Part shown: positions 37,101 to 47,804 of the stretch, one piece after another
Position numbering within the stretch: the stretch's first letter is position 1
Layout: each line of letters begins with the position of its first letter
Assembly (NCBI GenBank): GCA_002633005.1
Contig: NMRA01000345.1
Span: 189,073-253,072 of the forward strand
Direction of reading: 5' to 3'
Source of the DNA: Phoronis australis
Taxonomy: Eukaryota; Phoronida; Phoronidae
Length of the DNA stretch: 64,000 nucleotides
The notes under the pieces: model-generated
The model's database searches: none
Told to the model about the DNA's origin: nothing
The model's input: the letters and a program-made list of their open reading frames with translations, nothing else
Position numbers and translations under genes: made by a program

Positions 37101-37640
37101 AGGACGCAGTGCAGTTCGTGTAATGCTTCGTACGCAAAAACTACATTAGAGGCAAGATTTTTTATTTTAGATTATGAACAGTTTAGGAATGACTGAACAA
37201 ATTATTATAAAGTCAATTTCAGGAAAGGTGCGTTATGGCTGCTACAGAGTGACAAATTTGGCCGAAAATGGCTTCAGTGAAAACCTGAAAAATAGCCGTT
37301 TTTGCCTCACAAATTCAAAACGTACAAATTTAAAAATGGATTTTGAAAGTTATGCCATTAAATTATTCAGCCATTGGCCTTTCCATTCGTATTATTCACT
37401 TGTTTTGACCTTACCACACATGCTAGTAAAATGCATTCAAACATGCCTACTTCGACGCCCAATTTTGTTGCAAAATGGAGGTACGTACAGGTCATAAAAA
37501 GAAAAATAATGAATGAAAATTCTTAAAAAGTGAGGTTTTTCTACATCTCAACAAACCAAACTCATGTGCTAAGTTTCAAAAAAATCGGTGATTTTGGGTA
37601 TAGACTCTACCTGTTGGTTTTTATATGGAGACACTCTTAA
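34166..37640. mobile_element. 3.5-kb TTAA-flanked DNA transposon, decayed
   Basis: TTAA at both ends (34166-34169, 37637-37640) with inverted termini TTAAGAG, then GTC, CCATATAAAAACCA, and a more diverged inner part (AGTCTATAC). TTAA targets suggest a piggyBac- or Kolobok-type element. Inside, decayed coding sequence lies between about 35094 and 36300. No intact transposase. Confidence 0.85.
35094..36300 (+). pseudogene. Decayed ORF of the 3.5-kb transposon
   Basis: Begins ATGGCGGACGATGGG (MADDGSSCSFRVYSA), broken by stops. Further on, KACARAYGLVLPRVGEFL is followed by a splice-like GTAATG. Then RYDLSESRNGKDLCDR (about 35393-35440) and, after a frame change, IAPLKQHAKYFVAEGNN and GIRVWKSFHVGDGK. 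This order (DFSEx..GKDxCDR, then a basic helix, then GIRVW) resembles a hypothetical protein I have seen repeated in invertebrate genomes, probably transposon-encoded. At least two frame breaks. The function of the family is unknown to me. Confidence 0.6.
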
Positions 37641-37710
37641 GTCGTGGTGGTGTAGTGGTAACGCACACGCGCTCTATCAGCTAGGTCGTGAGTTCGAGTC
37701 TTTAGTATAT
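37641..37710 (+). repeat. tRNA-like SINE head fragment
   Basis: TGGTGTAGTGGTAACGC (A-box-like) and GAGTTCGAGTC (B-box-like) spaced as in a tRNA, but without a tRNA fold. It sits directly after the TTAA end of the large transposon. A different SINE type from the two NUP153 intron copies. Confidence 0.55.
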
Positions 37711-37919
37711 CCAGTTTTTCCTGTTTGACACGTTCTCCGTTTTTTGGTTTTTTTTGCCTTTTTTCTTGGATAATACTTCAGGAATGAAGGAAAATGCTTG
37801 ATTTTTAGAGGTAAAAACAGAAAAATTTCCTGGGCGGGAGGGGGGTTTGCCGACCTCCCCCCATTCGGTGCTATGCGCATCTACAATCGTTCAGTTTGCG
37901 CAAATGCTTACTAAATTTA

Positions 37920-38440
37920 GTAAAGTTCCTTCGAACACTTTAAGATACAGCCATAGGCGCAAAAAACTGCCACTAAGAGGCGCTACAATAGTCAAAATCG
38001 TCGGAAAATCATCGTCAGCCGTCCACTTCATAGTTAGAACATACGTGCCAAGTTTCACAATCATCCTTTGAGATCGAGGTTTGGTTAATAGAGGGGTGGA
38101 CGCAAAAAAAACAGACTCCAAAACAGTAAAACTGGCCATTAGGTGGCGCAAACTATGTTGACTCCATCCGAAAACGATATAACAGCGTCATCTCACTAAT
38201 AGGTGCCAATATACCAAATTTTATGAAAATCCGTTCAGGACTTTTGAAGATACAGAGGTAAACGCAAAAAACTAAAATTGCCACTGGGGGGCACACCGGT
38301 AGTCGGATCCGTCCGAAAGTTCGCTCATGCCGTCCCATCCACGGAAGGAACGCATGTGCAAAATTTCATGAAGATACGTCGAGGCGTTCTAGAGATAGAG
38401 CAGCGGACACCGGACGGAGATGACGGCATAATGCATCCAC
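37920..38440 (+). repeat. Three-unit array of the CTCF-like satellite family
   Basis: Units of about 150-190 bp. Each has GCAAAAAACT or a variant, then a core: GCCACTAAGAGGCGCTAC (37969), GCCATTAGGTGGCGCAAA (38137), GCCACTGGGGGGCACACC (38279). Each ends in a phrase such as CCAAATTTTATGAAAATCCG. No coding content. Confidence 0.75.
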
Positions 38441-38534
38441 ATACAAATATAAATATGAGGGCGCATAAAAATGACTACGTGCTATGACCTCGTGAACCTC
38501 CCCAATTTCGCAGCTTGCCATTTGCTAAAGAGGC

Positions 38535-39125
38535 TTGCTTGTTCCCTGCGTGCTTATCCCAGCCAGCACGCAGGTATCACGCAGTGGCACGCGCTTTAGC
38601 ATTGGTCGATGTAACCTCGGCAGTCATTTGGTTAGCTTTACAACACCGTGAAAAAAATCATGGCGGACTGTGAACGATTTTTAGCCTTGTCATGCAAGTA
38701 GCGCGTCGCAGCAACTATTTCGTTTCTGCAGTAATGTTTAATAGCCGCGTGCTTGAAGCACATACATATACAATAAACACATATCTGGCCGATTTAACCG
38801 GTGTGTTATGAAAGCAGGACAGTATCGTAAACAAAAGACATCGACGGTAGAAAGATGCATTCCGAAAAGGCGCAATCATAATTTCTAGGCTTCACATTTT
38901 CTCAGTGAACATAAATTTTAAGCACCGATTTGTCTGTACAACAGACCACATTTACACTTCAATCCATCAGTCATGCCTGTTTGTTTGCGTAAAGCGCTGC
39001 CCGTTGAGAATTCGACTAGCCAATCAGAAACGCCGGTGTAAAAAAATTTACCGAGGAAAATTAAGTGATTCCTGCGTGCTGGCGCGGCTACCGCCCCGCC
39101 TAGCGGCACGCAGGGAACCGACGAA
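38535..39125 (+). mobile_element. 590-bp MITE with 10-bp target duplication, Mutator-like
   Basis: Termini GTTCCCTGCGTGC in inverted orientation near both ends. The direct repeat CTAAAGAGGC lies at 38525-38534 and 39126-39135. Inside at 38662 is ATGGCGGACTGTGAACG, reading MADCERFLALSC, conserved in the second copy at 56207, so the MITE may retain the promoter and first codons of an autonomous parent. Confidence 0.8.
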
Positions 39126-39135
39126 CTAAAGAGGC

Positions 39136-40159
39136 ACCTCTTACCTGATAAATAACGTTATATTTGGAGAGCATAATTTTTTTAAAATACAACTTAAAAT
39201 GACGGCATTTTTCAAATGTCCAATGCTTGAAGGCATACAAGAAAAATTAACTTGCCCTCCTGACATGGACACAGGATGAAAAATTGGGAGTTGCGGCCCA
39301 CTGCCTATTCCAAAGAAGTTAGACAAATGAAAGCAAAATTCAACATTCATTTAATAATTTGTATTTTTCATACAAAATACCAGGCATTCCATATAATGTG
39401 TAACAAATATGGGCAATGCATACTCATGGCAGGCACTGGCATCTGTGAGCCACCTACATAAAAGCAACATTGACAAATGAAGGGAAATAGCAGTATAAAT
39501 ATCCAGTACACTGAGTACAAGGATACAAGATTTAGCACAACCACCTTGGAACAGCAGAGCCACGTGGGTATTTGTTTACTACTTATCCGAGATCAAAGGT
39601 TACAGCACGGGCGGTCACTCAAACCGAGTCCCACCAGGTACAGAGCAGCTTCGTATCTACCCTCTGCCCTTTCATTCACCGAGTCGTCATAATATTGAGT
39701 CAACGAGGTCTACAGTGTCGAGGAAAACAAAGACAAAACGTAGTTTTGATCCTGTTGTGCGTATACATGCACACGACCGTTGAGAACGAACCTGTGCCAC
39801 GCCGGAGTCGCCTCACGCCTTTGTGGTCACGAACACAGCAAGTTGAGAAAATACATAAACCCTCACCCTAATTCCTTGATTCTAGGAACTGGTTCCTAGC
39901 TTGATTCAATAAGTAAACTGACATTTCGATCTCATGCTTACGACATACTTTAACCACCGACTCCATTTTTGTTATCCATTTCATTTAGATGATCGACGGA
40001 CAAGAACTAGCGGTCTTGTCGAAAACTAAAGCAGCCAAGAGGGTAGTCGAATCAAAACGAAAATCGGCTTCTGACAGCGCCTCCATCCCTGTCATATATC
40101 TTTGTGCCAAATTTTATCCAGTTGTGCCTAGCGTTTTTTTTTCTTTTGAGATAGCCAAC
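39136..40159 (+). other. Intergenic; partial satellite unit at 39988-40159
   Basis: 39136-39980 shows nothing recognisable apart from a small palindrome (CTAGGAACTGGTTCCTAG, 39885-39902). From 39988 it resembles the CTCF-like satellite family (GATCGACGGACAAGAACTAG, GAAAACTAAAGCAGCC). Confidence 0.5.
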
Positions 40160-41775
40160 TTAAAGGAGAATGCCACCCGATTTCATTAGTCTTTTTTGCA
40201 GTCTTAATCGGTCTATATCCACTTCACCTCGCATACGGTCGACCTTACCTTGCCAAGAGGTGTCGCGTTAACCTGTGAGGAAGGTGAGAAACGACGCTAG
40301 CGACGTCAGTGGTTCATATGCAGAGTGAATGCCGCTATGTTGCGGTGCATCGTTCCCGCTTGTCCGAACTAAGCAGCTGCGAGGAAAGCGGGTATTTCGT
40401 TTTTTGTTTTTTTTTACTTCCTCGACAGTCCGAAATGCTTAGGAAGTGGCTCATGGTAGTGAAAAATGAAATGTACGCTGTAAATAGCAAGTATGAGGCC
40501 GTGAAACATCTCCGTGTCCGTGGCCTGCAGACGTCGACAGCGCCTGACGAATGCCGGCTTACCAAATAACTCCATACGTTCCGTTGTCTGAGCTTGTTCA
40601 CGGCGCCTCTCTAGTATTTCTTCATCACTGTATTCCTGCTCGAATTGATACCCTGTAAAACTTAACGATCCACCTGCGAAGTCGGGACTGATGAGCTTTA
40701 GCTCGTCCTATGTCGGGATTGCGAGTTACCATGTTGGCTTTTTTAAAAAAGGGCTCTGTTTCAAAATGAATTATTCTCACCCTAACAATTACTTATATAA
40801 AACTAAAACAAAGTCTGTCTCATTAGATGCAATTTGTAATGCCTTTGGAGTGTTCGTGAGTGCAAATGATTTGAGAAGCCCGCAATTATTAAATCACTGC
40901 GTTACCGGCTGGGAAATAAAACTAATTGACGGGACACCGAGGCCGTGTGAGCTCATGCTAATTTAGTGTTTGCTGGCAGAAACTGTTGTGAAATAACTCG
41001 ATTTCCATCCCACGGCCAGGTGTTAGTGGAATCTTAATTTACATTTACATTACTTAAATAATGATTGTCAATGTACAACTTCTGCCCTGACGGTGCTGTG
41101 GCCAAAGCGGAACCTAAATTCGCAGCCCCCGACGAGTAAGTAGATTTGCAGTTTCGTGGCAATTCACCAACATAATCAGGTGTACATTACTTGGGCTCAC
41201 TAGTATAGTATTTTCTTGACTGGAAGTTTAGTTTCCACTGAATTTGGCTGGTTTATGTTCGTGATGTCTGATCATTTTCCGAGCCACTGGCCAGGATAAC
41301 AATTGTGTTTAGAACACAAAAAATCACAAGTCTAAACAACACAGATCTTGGTTCTCCTGTCTGTATGTCACGGAAAATACTTCGAAATTATCTCCGAACA
41401 GACCCCAAACTCCTGCTACGGGCCTTATTGGCCTGCCGAACTTTGTAGGCTACGGTGTGTCCAAATACCAATAAATCCGTACGAGCGAAATAAAACAACA
41501 CGTTTTTATGTGAAATCGGTGTATTTTTAAGGGTTTTACATGGAAGTTTTATGATTTATTGGTGTTAAACGATGACTTCAAGCGATAAGCTGACACCAGT
41601 AACCCTTGTTGTGAACTGCTGAACAGACTGCGTGTGAAACCGATGACGTCATTGGATAATTTCAACACCTCCGTCTGCCGTCAGGTAACGCAACCGTACG
41701 TGTCGTTATGGAGTAGAACTACTCGATCTAAATTGATACTAATTAGGTTGCTTTTTGGGTGGCATGCTCCTTTAA
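40160..41775. mobile_element. 1.6-kb TTAA-flanked element
   Basis: TTAA at 40160-40163 and 41772-41775 with inverted termini TTAAAGGAG(A/C)ATGCCACCC. It splits a satellite-like region (related sequence on both sides). No recognisable transposase; a non-autonomous piggyBac/Kolobok-type element is likely. Confidence 0.8.
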
Positions 41776-42365
41776 CCTGTCTAGTCAAAAACTAAAATGG
41801 CCAACAGGGTGCTACAGTAGCCAAATGTGTCCGAAAATCGACTAGTGCTGGCGCATACCACCCATCTATCCCTATGTCACCATGATTCGTCAAGCGGTTT
41901 CAAGATAATCGATGGACAGGCAATGACTTGAGCAGTCGAAAACTAACGGGTGCCACAGTCCAAAAATTGAATAGTGCCGGCACACTCTCGCCATATACCT
42001 CTGTATCGAATTTCATCGTGATCTGTCAAGCAGTTTTTGAGATAATCGACGCTTTTTAAGTAGGAAGACAATTGACAAAACTGTAACAGTGTGGAATGCA
42101 TTAAAATGTAATTCGTAAGTGAACATATCTTATTCCAGTAAAAATCATAAGTGTGCAGAATTAAAAAATTGCCATTTTTAAATATATCATGGCTTGACGG
42201 AAACGAAATCACCTAACCTGGGGAAACACGCTAGCCAAATCCGTCGAAAAATCAACTGGTGCTGGCGCATATCCGCCAAGTACCTCTACACCAAATTTCA
42301 TGATACGCCAAGTGGTTCTTGAGATAATAGGCAGGAATGATAAGGACAGACGAACGGACGGACGG
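41776..42365 (+). repeat. CTCF-like satellite family, second array
   Basis: Units at about 41781-41935, 41936-42060 and 42200-42365, with AAAACTAAAATGGCC, GTGCTGGCGCATA and CAAGCGGTTTCAAGATAATC variants. 42061-42199 is a foreign or diverged insert. Confidence 0.7.
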
Positions 42366-43837
42366 AATGCCGACAAAATGCGACCACAACTTTTTGTGGG
42401 TGCAGAAAAATTCCAAGAGATCACAATGTCCATTAAAAGTAACTTGCTTTTCAAAGACACCTGCGAGCAATACTTTAGACTCCGACCAGGTGTCTAATGT
42501 CAATATTTTTTTCAATTTTAAGAATCTACGAATCTGTAAGTTCTTTCACCAACGCTTTTAGGCTGCTATGCCAAGTGAATATTGGAACTTGTCATTCGAC
42601 TCCTCACATTTTTTTAAAATTCATCAGATTTTCTTAGATGTGTTAACACCAGTTTAGTGTTGCAGTAATTTTCATTCTAATATGACTGTACAGCACATGG
42701 CTGTAATCAAGTTGCCCATGACTTGAATAATGGCATTGTGTACGTATTGCACTCTGTACACTAGCAGCATGGGCCTGTCTTGTTGTTCATGGGTATTTTT
42801 GAATATCCGTCGAGTGAATTTTTTGTGAGTTTCGACTTTTTCAGATGGTATTGAGGTTGGTGTTCGCCTGAACCTGTCAACATTTACAGGGCAAAAAATA
42901 CCACCCACTTATAATGATATACTTCTTTCAGGAAGGACCACAAATTTCTTCAAAACACAACCAACCACCCATAATTTTTTATTTCAACTGCCTTCTCATA
43001 CCGATTTTGCTGGAAGAGCCCTTAGCACTATTCTGAGGTTAACAGATTATTTGCTGGCGAAACCTATTTTCAAGGACAATTTCTGGCAACATGGCAGGCG
43101 TGTGTTCGCTGATGCAAGAACCTTGCAAAAACCCAAGATCATGCAAGACTGCGATATCAGCATGTACTACAACCAAGCACATGATCACACTAGCTTCCTT
43201 CCAAAGATTCTTGCCTCTACAAAACTACACCCTGCGATGCCATTTCTGTTTGCTGTGAGCAATGGCGATAAGATGACCTTTCAAGCACTGCCGTGTCGGC
43301 TAGCCCTCCCCCACCCAAATTGGTTAGAGAAAAGAATTCGGCATCATCTTTCTTCATCTCTGGTGAATTTTCCATTTTTCTGAAAAATTGAGCACCTAAA
43401 AAGTACCACCCATTCATTAAAAAAGACAGGCAAGAACCAACCATACTTGGGTGAAGTTTTACGTGTCTGCTGAGTCATTCTGAAGTAGAAAAATTTTCAT
43501 CAACATAAAATTGTAGACCAGTAAATAAACTATGAGGTGATACCACTCATATCAGCAGCGCTAGGCGAGTCGAATGATTATGTTGAATATGATTCAAACA
43601 CTGTTCATTGCCAGGTGACGTAGCGGCACAACTTGAACGGGATGATCACTGTTCTTGTTGTCGGTCAATCCAGTGTTGACTTTCCACTTGCCCTTGTCAC
43701 AATGACACACAGAAGCAGAATGGTTGAGGCCATACCACTTCTTCTATAAGATATGTTGAGCTCAGGAATGTGTTAGTACCAAAGTGGATATTGTAAGTGG
43801 ACGTCTTGATATCTTAAGTACTCCCATACGAAAAAGA
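42366..43837. other. Intergenic, with fragment of the ACCACCCA repeat
   Basis: 42895-43024 is related to the repeat end at 7900-8069 in the opposite sense of its inner motif (ACCACCCA) with the terminus GCTGGAAGAGCCCTT. An open frame at 43051-43383 (110 codons, starting MLAKPIFKDNFWQHGRR) has no domain I recognise. Confidence 0.5.
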
Positions 43838-44645
43838 AAGTGAGAATCTCACTGGATTCCAGTTAGATTCCAGTTAGATTCTCACTAAATCACCAATTAT
43901 AGTTAGAAATGCCAGTGAGAACCCAGTGGGAATTGAACAGGGGCAGTCAGTGAGAAAATAGTGAGAAAATGTTATGTGACAGTGAGAATTTTGGTCTTAG
44001 AAAAATTCTGAGTGAGAATCAGTGAGAATTTCAGACTTAGGAAAAATCTGAGTGAGAATTGAGTGAGAATTTGGACTTGCCAAAATTGGAGTGAGAATTC
44101 AGTGAGAATCTAAGATAAACAAACATCCTGATTGGCTGTAACTGTAGAAATTTCAGTTGAACCAGATTTCTGAATTCAAACTAAGATGGCGCCAGGAATG
44201 AGCAGTTGGAGAAATAGCTTGAAGATTGTTGATGTTTTTCTCACAAATATTCTGAAATTACTGAACTGAGTTTGTCTGCAAGTCAACCACAGGTGATCCT
44301 GGACTGATTTTGCGTGTTAATAAGCTTATGGTTAGTACATTTCATACATCTAGTAGAGTGCATGAAGCACCAGTATTAGGCTGATGTCTTCATTCTGTGT
44401 TGACAGCTGGGTTTTCAGTATTTTGCTGATTCACCAAAGGCATTATAGTTATTATTTTATGTCTGCTATATTTCACAATTAGCAATTATTAAATTGTATC
44501 CTTAGTCAAAGTTCAAGATAAACTCACAAAAATAAGCAGTGTTTTGGTTACCAAAAAGGTTTGATCTCGATTCTATTCAGTCAGTGGCTGAAAAGGCACA
44601 CACAAAATTTTCTAAGTTCAAAATTCTCACCCAGTGAGATTTTCA
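43838..44645. mobile_element. Element built of GTGAGAAT repeats, about 0.8 kb
   Basis: Left part is packed with GTGAGAAT/CAGTGAGAAT motifs (over ten between 43841 and 44115). The left end has the palindrome GTGAGAATCTCAC and the right end CTCACCCAGTGAGATTTTCA. Ends appear inverted to each other. No coding region; superfamily unknown. Confidence 0.6.
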
Positions 44646-44646
44646 N
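44646..44646. other. Single N
   Basis: Sits exactly between the GTGAGAAT element and a CCGGTCGGC palindrome cluster; possible assembly junction. Confidence 0.9.
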
Positions 44647-44743
44647 GCCGGTCGGCTAATTTTTAGCCGACCGGTCGGCAAATTAGACGACCGGTCGACG
44701 GCTAGTCGTCGACCAATTTCCGACCGGGCGGCCAAAAATTCGT
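44647..44743. repeat. CCGGTCGGC palindrome cluster
   Basis: A perfect 11-bp hairpin, CCGGTCGGCTA and its complement around ATTTTT, followed by further GACCGGTCG copies. Very GC-rich in an AT-rich setting. Probably the end of a transposon whose other part is missing at the N. Confidence 0.75.
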
Positions 44744-47644
44744 GATGTGTGCTGTAAGTGAAAAATGTCAACACGAATATGCAATGGGATTTTTACAATA
44801 ACAAAGATGAAAAAAGCATAACAACATTACATAAAGTGTTGCATACATTTCTGAGAACGAATACACCTTTGCATACTATGTTTTACAAAATAGAGCTGTC
44901 AGAGCACACCAAAATACAAATTTCATCAGAAAAACTTCAATAGTCTAAAATGGTTAGTCATTTATATATCATTTTGAAATATTTTTTCGAGTTTTTTTAA
45001 TTTTTGCAGCCTCAAAATAGCCTTTTTTAGCAAATAGCACCCAAAAGTATCAGGCCACAAAAATATCAAGTTTAGAAAACTATATTTGGGAATCCATCGC
45101 TTACTGTGTTGCTAAAACAAGATGGAGTCCTTTACATATACGTTAACAACATATCGTCACCAAACCACTTTTTTAAAACGACAAAACACTTCAAGAATTA
45201 CCATGGTTCGGTGAAAATATTTCATTTGTTCCAAAATATTTCAAAACAATTCTAAAAATGAAATTGGTGTAACAAATGATTTCAAAAATAGCAAAAACCA
45301 GAAACCTAGTTTTTTCAGAGTATTTCGTCATTTATTCAAAAATCTTTGAGGTTATACGAATTATTCTATTTTCCCCAAGTGAGATCAATGGTCTCACAAT
45401 CTTAAGTTACGCACCATGCATTTTTAATTAAACAAAATTAAATTCAACAATAAAATTTCAATGAAATTCAAATCAATTTCATTCTTGTCAAATAATATAA
45501 GAATTGAGAGGCGTTGTGTTAGTGACCATCCAAAAAGAGCATACTCGTATTCTATTCTAAACGGTTTTGATGTACTGCAGCCTTGAATAAACAATTATTT
45601 TAATGCAAAATGTATTTTTTTAAATGAAACAGATCACACCATCACAAGGTAGAAAACATGTAACAAATTTATTTTTGAAGAAAATAGACTGAATCTATCC
45701 CCAAAACTAAAGTTAAATTGAATTTTAAAAATATTCTGCACTGTTATAATGAAAATATTTCACCAATTTGGGTCACTTTATGTAATTTAGGGAATTTTTG
45801 ACTGGTTCTGTTTAATCCATTTGACCAATCAAATTTGAGTTCAGTTTTAACCCCGGAAAGGTCTGCATGGTTCTTGAAAATGACTGAATTTGTCTTTTTT
45901 GGAAGAGTACACATGCAGGATTTTTCCAGGTTAGAAATTGAAAAGGCATCAAATTAAAAAAACTACATTTTCCCATACTTTTATCAAAAAAGTGTAAAAG
46001 AACTGTATTTTATTCTGAATAAATTCTGGATAGTTTTCTATGAATTGTTGATTAATTTCACAAATAATTCAACACCAAAAATTAAACGTATATTCTCTAA
46101 CGAAGCTAAAAAAATTACCGGCTTGGAGCGCTGCTTAGTCTCGTGACGTATTTGGCTGGGGCAAAGTCACTGTCCTGTGTTAGCGTGCAATCAAGTAGCG
46201 TTTTTCATATTGTCGGAATAAGAAATTTTATTGTGAAATTTCGGGTCAAAAGGGATACCTGTTTGAGCCGAGGCAACGCAAAGTGATACCCAGTCATCGT
46301 CATCGTCAGACGAAAATTTGCCGGTGCAACTGGTGTCAGTGACTGTGCCGAGCGCAATGTGGACTCTAGCCATCCAGTCAACCAGCTGTCAGCCCGAATA
46401 CTCCGGCAGCTCTGTAAACTTGAAGGGTTGGTAAGTTACCGACTGTAGCTGTATGAAGACTATCGTACCACTGTGTGTTGAGCTCCGTTAACCCCGAAAT
46501 TTCAGACAGCCGTTGACTACCCGGGTATAGTTGACTCAGTTATGCTCGTCACCTCGTCGTAAAACTTAGGCTACATCAACATATAAAGCTAACGGACCGG
46601 CGAGGGCGCATGCAAAATCTGGTGTAGTCACCCGACACTCCCATTGTTCGTTGCAGCCGTTTAAGTGCAAACAATCAAATAAACGTCATTTGGTAGATTA
46701 AATTACCGCCTTTTTAACAAAGAAGTGTATCGCCCGTTTCAAGAACAGCACGCGCCATTTCATAAAAATTTGAGACATCTTTCAGGACATGATAACAGCT
46801 TCGCAGCACCAAGGTTGTTCTAAAATTCGGTTTGCTGGTGTAAAAATACTTAAAACTTGAAACAAAATGAAACAAGCTCCGATAATTTGTTATAACATGT
46901 ACGCAACCTAGGTACCGTCAGCAACGAAAACTTGATAAAAGAATAAGGGGAAAAGAAACTGGTAAAGGTCAGGTGACGTAATCGCAAGAAGCCGACTCAA
47001 GAGAACACATCAAAATTTTACTAGCAGCAGCCGATGAATGATCGCTAACATTTCCAACACCGGTAAATACAGAAGTTAGTTTACTCTAGGAACCTGGTAC
47101 CTAGGCTTACTCAAGGATGACTTAGTTTTAATGACATTTATTTGAGTCAGATTTTATTTGTACATTTTTTACCCATATCGGCTTAAACCTGTAGGCCTAC
47201 ATGTATATCTACACTGTCACTGAGCTTTGGGCCAAGGCTTGGGTAACCCGGCGATGCTATGCGATGACCATCCCTTTAGAAGACACCTTTTTCGAAGAGT
47301 TTGAGCAACCAGGTGCCATACAAAAAGGCATAGCGAACCTTTTAGGGCACTGTGGCAAACAATAAAAAATAAGGACCATTGATACAATGATAAATTGCGA
47401 AGTAAACTCTTCAAATATGACAATGAATGTTTAAAGCAGCCGAAACCCCGCCGTTCACGTCACTGACACATCAGCCAATCAGCGATCGCTTTCAGAATTC
47501 AGTGTTTTTACCATGAATTCGAATTGGCTTTTGTTTGGCACGCAAGTCAGGCAAATGTGAGTTTTATTTGTATGTCAGAACCGATTAACTGCAACATTAT
47601 TTTGACTACAGTCCCCTTTTAAGGCGGATGTTTTTAGCAGTTTA
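44744..47644. other. AT-rich intergenic region
   Basis: No gene or complete element recognised. 46745-46950 shares sequence with 31430-31600 and, in parts and in both orientations, 52690-52910 (for example CGCGCCATTTC and GGTTGCGTAC), marking an old dispersed repeat. A short minus ORF (46191-46373) is discussed under rejected items. Confidence 0.55.
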
Positions 47645-47648
47645 ACAT

Positions 47649-47804
47649 CAATAGCGGATTTACAGGCTGGCCAAGCGGGCTACAACCCCCCTAAAATTTC
47701 CCCAGATTCCATTTGGCAGATCGGGAGTGCCAATGTCTGAAGGACAAAATACTGGCTAATACTCTGCTCTGGTCCCCCTAACACAAAATCCTTGATCCGC
47801 CCCT
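47649..47804. mobile_element. Short MITE, ends CAxxxGCGGATTT / GATCCGCCCCTG
   Basis: Left CAATAGCGGATTTACAGG, right AATCCTTGATCCGCCCCTG, inverted. About 156 bp. Similar termini at 33490 and 60063. A clean target duplication is not visible. Confidence 0.6.

Noticed and set aside
37641-37710. A functional tRNA gene
   Set aside because: A- and B-box-like motifs are present but the arms do not pair as a tRNA and the acceptor end is missing; SINE-like.
43051-43383. 110-codon plus-strand ORF (MLAKPIFKDNFWQHGRR...)
   Set aside because: Lies next to a repeat fragment and has no recognisable domain. May be transposon-derived but cannot be supported.
46191-46373. Possible minus-strand first exon (MARVHIALGTVTDTSCTG, acidic run DDDDDW, then a GTATCC donor)
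   Set aside because: Attractive start and donor, but no downstream exon in phase could be identified and the composition is not distinctive.
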